The notes below the pieces were generated by a model. That model was not told where the DNA came from. It was given only the letters and a program-made list of their open reading frames with translations, and ran no database searches. Below, in pieces: positions 39,294 through 45,512 of a DNA stretch of 45,512 bases (the stretch's first letter is position 1; every line of letters starts with the position of its first letter). The stretch comes from Ruegeria sp. (lineage in GTDB: Bacteria; Pseudomonadota; Alphaproteobacteria; Rhodobacterales; Rhodobacteraceae): the NCBI RefSeq assembly GCF_028066395.1, contig NZ_JALCBM010000014.1, positions 19,110-64,621 of the forward strand. Direction: 5' to 3'. A program made the translations under genes and the position numbers.

Positions 39294-40111
39294 CCCGGAT
39301 TGACCGCCGTGCTCTGTTCGCCTCGGGTGCTGCCGCCGCTTTGCTGGCCGCGACGGGAGCGTCCTTGGCCGATACGCCGAAACAGGGCGGCACGCTGCGG
39401 CTGGCCGTGCCGCGTGATGACAGTCTGGAACAGGTGGCGCGCGGTGCCGTGTTCGACACTCTGACCGAGATTGCTCCCGACGGCACCTTGCGCGGAGAGC
39501 TGGCCTCTGGCTGGCAGACCGATGCGCAGGCCCGCGTCTGGAGTTTCGACCTGCGCCCTGACGTGCAGTTCCACGATGGCGCGGCGCTCGATGTGCAAGA
39601 CGTGACCGCTGTTCTCGCCCAGCTCGGCCGGGCCGAAGCACTGGGCCCGACCCAACTGCGCCTTGAACTGGCCGAGGCCAATCCCGGCCTGCCGTTCCTG
39701 CTGGCCGACAGCCGATTTGTTATTACCCGCGACGGGCAAGATGTGACCCCGCTGAACGCCGCCAACGGCACCGGCAGCTATCGGGTCGAACGGGCCGAGG
39801 ATGACCGGCATTTCTTGGGCCGCCGTGTCTCGGGCCACTACAAGGGTGCTCAGGCTGGGTGGTTGGATGCGATCGAGATCATCGTGATCCCCGACGCAAA
39901 AGTACGGGCCGAGGCCCTGCGGGATGGTTTTGTCGACGTCGCCGCGCTGCCCTCTGCCGAAGATGCCCGCGCGCTGCGCGGTCTGCGCTTTCACCCGTCC
40001 GAGGCCGACATGGCGCTGGCGATCTCAGCCAATGTTGGCATGCCCCGCCAGATCAGCCAGCGCGCGCGTCTGGATGACGGGCGCATTGCGGAACGGTGGT
40101 GGATGGTCTGA
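39290..40111 (+). CDS. Half-length substrate-binding protein (SBP family 5-like)
   Basis: The 273-aa protein has a Tat signal (DRRALFASGAAAALLAATGASLA) and the N-terminal part of the SBP family 5 (oligopeptide-binding DppA/OppA-type) domain: GGTLRLAVPRDDSLEQVARGAVFDTLTEIAPDGTLRGELASGWQTDAQARVWSFDLRPDVQFHDGAALDVQDV. Family members are usually about 500 aa, so about 230 residues of the second half are missing. The C-terminal end (RLDDGRIAERWWMV) looks natural rather than cut by frameshift, and no permease genes are near. The start overlaps the pip stop (ATGA), suggesting a peptide or proline link. Possible roles are chaperone-like binding or a degenerate relic. Confidence 0.85.
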   Translation: MTRIDRRALFASGAAAALLAATGASLADTPKQGGTLRLAVPRDDSLEQVARGAVFDTLTEIAPDGTLRGELASGWQTDAQARVWSFDLRPDVQFHDGAALDVQDVTAVLAQLGRAEALGPTQLRLELAEANPGLPFLLADSRFVITRDGQDVTPLNAANGTGSYRVERAEDDRHFLGRRVSGHYKGAQAGWLDAIEIIVIPDAKVRAEALRDGFVDVAALPSAEDARALRGLRFHPSEADMALAISANVGMPRQISQRARLDDGRIAERWWMV

Positions 40112-40139
40112 TCCCACGCGAAAAACGGCGCTGATCCGC

Positions 40140-40176
40140 CGCAGGGGTTGCAGACTCGGAAAACCCTGCGTATATG
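40140..40176 (+). promoter_or_regulatory. Promoter-like region with inverted repeat before rimP
   Basis: TTGCAG (40148-40153), a 17-base spacer and TATATG (40171-40176) make a moderate sigma-70 match. A perfect seven-base inverted repeat CGCAGGG (40140-40146) / CCCTGCG (40164-40170) flanks the -35 element and overlaps the spacer, as an operator might. Transcription would start near 40183 and enter the leader below. Confidence 0.4.
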
Positions 40177-40195
40177 CAGTTGCAACAGCGGCGCG

Positions 40196-40255
40196 TTGGA
40201 CTTCTGGTCCAAGGCTCCACCGGAAAAGATCGACGGGCCGCGCGCCCGTTTTTTT
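40196..40255 (+). terminator. Leader hairpin plus intrinsic terminator before rimP
   Basis: A stem TTGGAC/GTCCAA (40196-40201, 40207-40212) is followed by ACGGGC/GCCCGT (40233-40238, 40244-40249) with a CGCGC loop and a run of seven T (40249-40255). The second hairpin fits an intrinsic terminator located only 28 bases before the rimP start. It could end the upstream unit, release a short RNA of about 70 bases, or act as an attenuator of rimP-nusA-infB. A rimP leader attenuator family has been described in some proteobacteria, but I cannot verify membership. Confidence 0.6.
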
Positions 40256-40282
40256 GTGCCCGATTGAAGGGTAGAGTATCTG

Positions 40283-40873
40283 ATGACAAACGACCTGATA
40301 GCCAAAGCGGCCATCGACCGGCGACTGGCCGAGATCATCACCCCAGTGATCGAGGATCTGGGGTATGAGCTGGTCCGTATCCGCCTGATGAGCGGTAAGA
40401 CCACAACGATGCAGATCATGGCCGACAAGCCCGATGGCGGCATCGAAGTCGATGACTGCGCCGAAATCTCGAACGCGGTCAGCGCCACGCTGGATGTCGA
40501 GGATCCGATTTTGGACGCCTATACGCTTGAGGTCTCCAGCCCCGGCATCGACCGCCCCCTGACCCGTCTCAAGGACTTTGAGATGTTCGAAGGGTATGAG
40601 GCCAAGATCGAGACCGCCGAACTGATCGACGGCCGCCGCCGCTTCAAGGGTGAGCTGGCCGGGATCGAAGGGGATGAGGTTCTGATCAATATCCCCGAAG
40701 GGGAGGAAACGATCACCATCGGTCTGCAATTCGACTGGCTGAGCGATGCCAAGCTGGTCCTGACCGATGATCTGATCAAGGAAATGCTGCGCCAGCGCAA
40801 GGACGCCGGTGCCCTGAACGAAAACGCTTTCGACGAGATTGAGACCGAAGGGTCCGAAGAGGAGACGAACTGA
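40283..40873 (+). CDS. rimP: Ribosome maturation factor RimP
   Basis: RimP (196 aa) assists assembly of the 30S subunit. The N-terminal alpha/beta domain has [86 protein letters not shown], including the conserved [11 protein letters not shown]. The SH3-like C-terminal domain follows. The extra C-terminal tail is acidic. Starts at ATG, with GAAGGGTAGAG before it. Its stop overlaps the nusA ATG (ACTGATGG), so the genes are coupled. It opens the rimP-nusA-ylxR-infB cluster. Confidence 0.97.
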   Translation: MTNDLIAKAAIDRRLAEIITPVIEDLGYELVRIRLMSGKTTTMQIMADKPDGGIEVDDCAEISNAVSATLDVEDPILDAYTLEVSSPGIDRPLTRLKDFEMFEGYEAKIETAELIDGRRRFKGELAGIEGDEVLINIPEGEETITIGLQFDWLSDAKLVLTDDLIKEMLRQRKDAGALNENAFDEIETEGSEEETN

Positions 40874-42486
40874 TGGCAATCACCTCAGCCAACCAGCTGG
40901 AGCTGCTGCAGACCGCCGAGGCCGTGGCCCGCGAAAAGATGATCGACCCCGGTCTGGTTGTCGAAGCGATGGAGGAATCGCTCGCCCGTGCCGCCAAGAG
41001 CCGTTACGGCGCCGAGATGGACATCCGCGTCAGCATCGACCGCAAAACCGGCAAGGCGACCTTTACCCGCGTTCGTACCGTCGTCGAGGATGAGGAGCTT
41101 GAGAACTATCAGGCCGAGATGACCGTCGAACAAGCGCGCCAGTACATGGAAGCGCCCGAGGTTGGCGACGTCTTCGTTGAAGAGGTTCCGCCGGTTGAAA
41201 TGGGCCGTATCGCGGCTCAGTCCGCCAAGCAGGTCATTCTGCAGAAGGTTCGCGAAGCCGAGCGTGATCGTCAATACGAAGAGTTCAAGGATCGCGCAGG
41301 CACCATCATCAACGGTGCCGTCAAGCGCGAAGAGTTTGGCAATGTCATCGTCGATCTGGGCGGTGCCGAAGCCGTTCTGCGCCGCAACGACAAGATCGGC
41401 CGCGAAAGCTATCGCCCCAACGACCGCGTGCGCGCCTATATCAAGGAAGTGCGCCGCGAGGTGCGTGGCCACCAGATCTTCCTGTCGCGCACCGCGCCGG
41501 AATTCATGGCCGAGCTGTTCAAGATGGAAGTGCCGGAAATCTATGACGGCATCATCGAGGTCAAGGCCGTGGCCCGTGACCCCGGTTCGCGCGCCAAGAT
41601 TGCCGTGATCTCGTATGACGGCTCGATTGATCCCGTCGGTGCCTGCGTTGGTATGCGCGGCAGCCGCGTGCAGGCTGTTGTGAACGAGTTGCAGGGCGAA
41701 AAGATCGACATCATCCCGTGGAACGAAGATCAGCCGACCTTCCTGGTGAACGCGCTGCAGCCTGCCGAGGTCTCCAAGGTGGTTCTGGACGAAGAAGCGG
41801 GCAAGATCGAAGTTGTGGTGCCCGAGGAGCAACTGTCCCTCGCCATCGGTCGCCGTGGTCAGAACGTGCGTCTGGCCAGCCAGCTGACCAATCTGGACAT
41901 CGACATCATGACCGAAGCCGAAGAATCGGCGCGCCGTCAGAAAGAGTTCGAAGCCCGCACCCAGCTATTCATGGAAAGCCTGGATCTGGACGAGTTCTTT
42001 GCGCAACTGCTGGTGTCCGAAGGCTTCACCAACCTCGAAGAAGTCGCCTATGTCGAGATCGAGGAACTGCTGGTCATCGACGGCGTCGACGAAGGCACCG
42101 CCAACGAATTGCAGGCCCGCGCCCGCGAGTTCCTGGAAGCGCAGGCCAAGGCCGCTCTGGACGCGGCCCGCGCGTTGGGTGCCGAAGACAGCCTTATTGA
42201 ATTCGAAGGCCTGACACCCCAGATGGTAGAGGCGCTGGCCAAGGATGACGTGAAGACCTTGGAAGACTTCGCCACCTGCGCCGACTGGGAACTGGCCGGT
42301 GGCTGGACCACGGTCGATGGTGAGCGCATCAAGGATGACGGTGTTCTGGAACCTTTCGGCGTCACGCTGGAAGAGGCGCAGGATTTGGTGATGACGGCGC
42401 GAATCATGCTGGGCTGGGTTGATCCGGCTGAGTTGGAGCAGCTCGAAGAAGACACCGAAGTAGCAGAAGAGGAGGCCGAGGCCTGA
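40873..42486 (+). CDS. nusA: Transcription termination/antitermination protein NusA
   Basis: NusA (537 aa) binds RNA polymerase and modulates pausing, termination and antitermination. The N-terminal domain covers about residues 1-130, followed by the S1 domain (about 135-200: [33 protein letters not shown]) and KH1/KH2 (about 210-345: [28 protein letters not shown] and [16 protein letters not shown]). Two helix-hairpin-helix type acidic repeats (about 355-510) and a Glu-rich tail follow, as in other alphaproteobacterial and gammaproteobacterial NusA. Starts at ATG, overlapping the rimP stop; the ylxR gene follows. Confidence 0.98.
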   Translation: MAITSANQLELLQTAEAVAREKMIDPGLVVEAMEESLARAAKSRYGAEMDIRVSIDRKTGKATFTRVRTVVEDEELENYQAEMTVEQARQYMEAPEVGDVFVEEVPPVEMGRIAAQSAKQVILQKVREAERDRQYEEFKDRAGTIINGAVKREEFGNVIVDLGGAEAVLRRNDKIGRESYRPNDRVRAYIKEVRREVRGHQIFLSRTAPEFMAELFKMEVPEIYDGIIEVKAVARDPGSRAKIAVISYDGSIDPVGACVGMRGSRVQAVVNELQGEKIDIIPWNEDQPTFLVNALQPAEVSKVVLDEEAGKIEVVVPEEQLSLAIGRRGQNVRLASQLTNLDIDIMTEAEESARRQKEFEARTQLFMESLDLDEFFAQLLVSEGFTNLEEVAYVEIEELLVIDGVDEGTANELQARAREFLEAQAKAALDAARALGAEDSLIEFEGLTPQMVEALAKDDVKTLEDFATCADWELAGGWTTVDGERIKDDGVLEPFGVTLEEAQDLVMTARIMLGWVDPAELEQLEEDTEVAEEEAEA

Positions 42487-42508
42487 TCGCAGGCCTCGGG
42501 TGGCGCAC

Positions 42509-43132
42509 ATGGGTCGCGGTGGCGTCCATAAGGATCGGTCCGAAGGGCCTGAGCGGAAATGCATCGCCACGGGCGAGGTTCAGCCTAAATATGGCTTGAT
42601 CCGCTTTGTGACGGGGCCGGACGGTCAGGTCTATCCGGATGTCGCGGCGAAACTGCCGGGGCGCGGGGTTTATGTGGCGGCGGATCGCGCTGCTTTGGAC
42701 AAGGCCGTGGGCAAAAAGCTGTTCGCACGCGGGTTCAAGGCGCAGGTGACCGCGCCCAAGGACCTGGTGGATGAGGTCGAGCGTCAGGTCTCGCGCCGGG
42801 TGGTCGAGCTGCTGAGCCTTGCGCGCAAGTCCGGCGACGCGGTCGCGGGCTATGAAAAGGTCAAGACGTGGCTGGATCGGGATGAGGCGCAAGTGCTGCT
42901 TCAGGCCATCGACGGGTCCGGGCGCGGCAAGTCGAAACTGAGCACGCCGCACTTTGGCAAATACATCGGCTGGCTGACAGCGGACGAGTTGGGACAGGCA
43001 TTTGGGCGCCAAACCGTGATTCATGCGGCGCTCGCCTCTGGCGGACTCGCCAAACGTGTTGTAGAGGAGGCGCAGCGCCTGCGTGGCTTGCGCGAAACGG
43101 ATGACGGCGGCAGGGGCCGCACGGAAGGGTAA
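42509..43132 (+). CDS. YlxR/L7Ae fusion RNA-binding protein
   Basis: The 207-aa protein fuses an N-terminal YlxR (DUF448) domain ([62 protein letters not shown], about residues 16-80) to an L7Ae-like RNA-binding domain (about residues 85-150: [40 protein letters not shown]). In other bacteria ylxR and an L7Ae-type gene are separate genes between nusA and infB. The ATG at 42509 has GGGTGG upstream; a GTG at 42500 is the alternative. The role is probably in rRNA or translation-factor regulation but is not settled. Confidence 0.93.
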   Translation: MGRGGVHKDRSEGPERKCIATGEVQPKYGLIRFVTGPDGQVYPDVAAKLPGRGVYVAADRAALDKAVGKKLFARGFKAQVTAPKDLVDEVERQVSRRVVELLSLARKSGDAVAGYEKVKTWLDRDEAQVLLQAIDGSGRGKSKLSTPHFGKYIGWLTADELGQAFGRQTVIHAALASGGLAKRVVEEAQRLRGLRETDDGGRGRTEG

Positions 43133-43140
43133 GAAGCTTT

Positions 43141-45512
43141 ATGAGCGATAATGACGGCAAAAAGACATTGGGTCTTCGTGGCGGGGCACGCCCCGGAAAT
43201 GTGAAACAGAGTTTCAGCCACGGACGCACCAAGAATGTCGTGGTGGAAACCAAACGCAAACGCGTGGTGGTCCCCAAGCCGGGTGCGGCCAAGCCCAGCG
43301 GCGGCGCTGCACCATCGGGTGATCCTTCGCGTCGTCCTGCCGGGATTTCTGACGCCGAAATGGCCCGCCGCATGAAGGCATTGCAGGCCGCCAAGGCACG
43401 CGAGGCCGAAGAGGCCGCCCAGCGTGAGGCCGCGGAAAAGGCACGCGAGGAAGAGCGCGCCCGCCGCCGTGCCGAGCAGGAGGCCAAGGAACGCGAACAG
43501 CGCGAGGCCGAAGAAAAGGCACGTGCAAAGGCCGAAGAGGAAGAGCGCAAGCGCAAGGAGGCCGAAGAGGCCGCCAAACGCGCCGCTGCCGCCCCTGCCC
43601 CCGAAGAGCCCAAAGCGGCCCGTGGTCCGGCCAGCAAGCCTGCGCCTGCGGCCACTCCGCGCAAGCAGGATCGCGAACGCGAACAGCGTGGTCGTGGCAA
43701 AGGTCGTGACGACAACCGCCGTTCCGGCAAGCTGACACTGGGTCAGGCCACCGGTGGCGAAGGCAACCGCCAACGTTCGATGGCCGCGATGAAGCGCAAG
43801 CAGGAGCGGGCGCGCCAGAAAGCCATGGGCGGCTCGGTCGAGCGTGAAAAGGTGATCCGCGACGTACAACTGCCCGAGGCGATCATGGTCTCGGAACTGG
43901 CCAACCGTATGGCCGAGCGTGTGGCCGACGTTGTCAAATCGCTGATGCAGATGGGCATGATGGTTACGCAGAACCAGACCATCGACGCCGACACCGCCGA
44001 GCTGATCATCGAGGAATTCGGCCACAAGGTCACCCGCGTATCTGATTCGGATGTAGAAGACGTCATCAAAGAGGTCGAAGACAGCGAAGACGATCTGCAA
44101 GCGCGTCCGCCGGTCATCACCATCATGGGTCACGTCGACCACGGTAAAACCTCGCTGCTGGACGCGATCCGCGACGCGCGCGTTGTGGCGGGCGAGGCCG
44201 GGGGCATCACCCAGCATATCGGTGCCTATCAGGTGAAAACCGATGGCGGCACCACGCTGACCTTCCTGGATACGCCGGGCCACGCGGCCTTTACCTCGAT
44301 GCGTTCGCGCGGGGCTCAGGTCACGGATATCGTGGTTCTGGTTGTGGCCGCCGACGATGCGGTGATGCCGCAGACGATCGAGGCGATCAACCACGCCAAG
44401 GCCGCCGGTGTCCCGATGATCGTGGCGATCAACAAGGTCGACAAGCCCGAAGCCAACCCGGACAAGGTGCGCACCGACCTGCTGCAGCATGAGGTGATCG
44501 TTGAGAAGATGTCCGGTGAGGTTCAGGACGTCGAAGTGTCCGCCATGACCGGTCAGGGTCTGGACGAACTGCTGGAAGCCATCGCGCTGCAGGCCGAGAT
44601 TCTGGAACTGAAAGCCAACCCCGACCGCGCCGCCCAAGGTGCCGTGATCGAGGCGCAGCTGGATGTGGGCCGCGGCCCCGTCGCTACCGTTCTGGTTCAG
44701 ACCGGCACGCTGCGTCAGGGCGATATCTTCGTTGTGGGTGAGCAATACGGTAAGGTCCGTGCGCTGATCAACGACAAGGGTGACCGCGTCAAGGAAGCTG
44801 GCCCCTCGGTCCCGGTCGAGGTTCTGGGCCTCAACGGCACGCCCGAAGCGGGTGACGTTCTGAACGTCACCGAAACCGAAGCGCAGGCCCGTGAGATCGC
44901 CGCCTATCGTGAGCAAGCCGCCAAGGACAAACGCGCCGCCGCCGGTGCCGCGACCACCCTTGAGCAGCTGATGCAGAAGGCCAAGGAAGACGAGAACGTG
45001 GCCGAGCTGCCGATCCTCGTCAAAGCCGACGTGCAGGGTTCTGCCGAGGCCATCGTTCAGGCGATGGAGAAAATCGGCAACGATGAGGTCCGCGTGCGCG
45101 TTCTGCACTCGGGCGTGGGTGCGATCACCGAGACGGATGTCGGCCTCGCCGAAGCCTCCGGCGCGCCGGTCATGGGCTTCAACGTCCGTGCCAACGCATC
45201 GGCTCGGAACACGGCAAACCAGAAGGGCGTCGAGATCCGGTACTATTCGGTGATCTATGACCTCGTGGATGACGTGAAAGCCGCCGCATCCGGCCTGCTG
45301 AGCGCCGAGATCCGCGAAAAGTTCATCGGCTACGCCGAGATCCGCGAAGTTTTCAAGGTCACCGGTGTTGGCAAGGTTGCCGGCTGTCTGGTCACCGAAG
45401 GCGTTGCCCGCCGTTCTGCAGGCGTCCGCCTGCTGCGCGACAACGTGGTGATCCACGAAGGCACGCTGAAAACGCTCAAGCGCTTCAAGGACGAAGTGGC
45501 CGAGGTTCAGTC
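43141..45512 (+). CDS. infB: Translation initiation factor IF-2 (3' end cut)
   Basis: InfB begins at ATG 43141 and runs out of the window after 790 codons; about 35-40 residues are probably missing. The N-terminal region includes a long Glu/Lys/Arg/Ala-rich charged coiled stretch (about residues 70-200) typical of IF-2. The conserved IF-2 N-domain region ([51 protein letters not shown]) precedes the GTPase domain, with G1 GHVDHGKTS near residue 330, DTPGHAAF as G3 and NKVDK as G4. IF-2 brings fMet-tRNA to the 30S subunit. It is 8 bases downstream of the YlxR gene in the same cluster. Confidence 0.97.
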   Translation, partial: MSDNDGKKTLGLRGGARPGNVKQSFSHGRTKNVVVETKRKRVVVPKPGAAKPSGGAAPSGDPSRRPAGISDAEMARRMKALQAAKAREAEEAAQREAAEKAREEERARRRAEQEAKEREQREAEEKARAKAEEEERKRKEAEEAAKRAAAAPAPEEPKAARGPASKPAPAATPRKQDREREQRGRGKGRDDNRRSGKLTLGQATGGEGNRQRSMAAMKRKQERARQKAMGGSVEREKVIRDVQLPEAIMVSELANRMAERVADVVKSLMQMGMMVTQNQTIDADTAELIIEEFGHKVTRVSDSDVEDVIKEVEDSEDDLQARPPVITIMGHVDHGKTSLLDAIRDARVVAGEAGGITQHIGAYQVKTDGGTTLTFLDTPGHAAFTSMRSRGAQVTDIVVLVVAADDAVMPQTIEAINHAKAAGVPMIVAINKVDKPEANPDKVRTDLLQHEVIVEKMSGEVQDVEVSAMTGQGLDELLEAIALQAEILELKANPDRAAQGAVIEAQLDVGRGPVATVLVQTGTLRQGDIFVVGEQYGKVRALINDKGDRVKEAGPSVPVEVLGLNGTPEAGDVLNVTETEAQAREIAAYREQAAKDKRAAAGAATTLEQLMQKAKEDENVAELPILVKADVQGSAEAIVQAMEKIGNDEVRVRVLHSGVGAITETDVGLAEASGAPVMGFNVRANASARNTANQKGVEIRYYSVIYDLVDDVKAAASGLLSAEIREKFIGYAEIREVFKVTGVGKVAGCLVTEGVARRSAGVRLLRDNVVIHEGTLKTLKRFKDEVAEVQ

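Noticed and set aside
40112..40195. tRNA gene upstream of rimP, as metY in enterics
   Set aside because: No cloverleaf arms, T-loop or anticodon stem could be folded from this sequence.
43021..45456. 811-codon minus-strand open frame opposite infB
   Set aside because: The plus strand encodes clear IF-2; the antisense frame is low-complexity and matches no protein.

Overview
The window looks like chromosomal DNA from a marine alphaproteobacterium of the Rhodobacterales (Roseobacter group). This rests on the high GC content, the flagellar gene order (flgBC-fliE-fliQ-flgFGA-flgH-fliL), CtrA-like TTAA-N7-TTAA boxes in flagellar promoters, the DUF1523-like protein, the kdsD-lptCAB-hpf-ptsN cluster and the rimP-nusA-ylxR-infB cluster. 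The genus cannot be fixed from the sequence alone.

Positions 1-6293 (+ strand) hold a gene set with no function I recognise: the 3' end of a conserved protein, a 643-aa AAA+ ATPase, a 445-aa soluble protein and two small membrane proteins (88 and 215 aa). Two oddities are embedded in it. One is an inverted pair of REP palindromes (REPIN-like) between the first two genes. The other is a low-GC gene with a HEPN-like R-x5-H motif, wedged directly behind the ATPase and followed by GC-rich palindromes. This locus is the best candidate for an undescribed system.

Positions 6305-23233 are a flagellar cluster. One minus-strand unit carries hook and filament-junction genes (flgE-flgK-flgL-flgI), followed upstream by motB and fliI. 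A plus-strand unit carries rod, ring and export genes (flgB, flgC, fliE, fliQ, flgF, flgG, flgA, flgH, fliL). A second minus-strand unit carries a lytic transglycosylase, flhA, fliR, flhB and a small coiled-coil protein that may be FliJ. CtrA-like boxes precede motB (perfect), flgE and the fliI/flgB divergent region.

Positions 23307-29999 hold an Lrp-type regulator overlapping an NreB-like MFS exporter with a His-rich tail, then an RNase D-like exonuclease, kdsD, lptC, lptA, lptB, hpf and ptsN (LPS core sugar synthesis, LPS export, ribosome hibernation and nitrogen PTS). Positions 30121-40111 are a mosaic of single genes and short units: a 2H phosphoesterase, a CAP-domain lipoprotein, an L,D-transpeptidase, a 60-aa membrane peptide, ferrochelatase, an NDUFAF5-like methyltransferase, comF, grxC, a Nit1-type amidohydrolase, a MarR regulator, a low-GC exported protein, ubiG, proline iminopeptidase and a half-length substrate-binding protein. 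Positions 40140-45512 hold rimP-nusA-ylxR-infB (infB runs off the end), preceded by a leader with a promoter-like sequence and an intrinsic-terminator hairpin. No rRNA, tRNA, CRISPR array or insertion sequence was seen, and no gap between genes exceeds about 255 bases.
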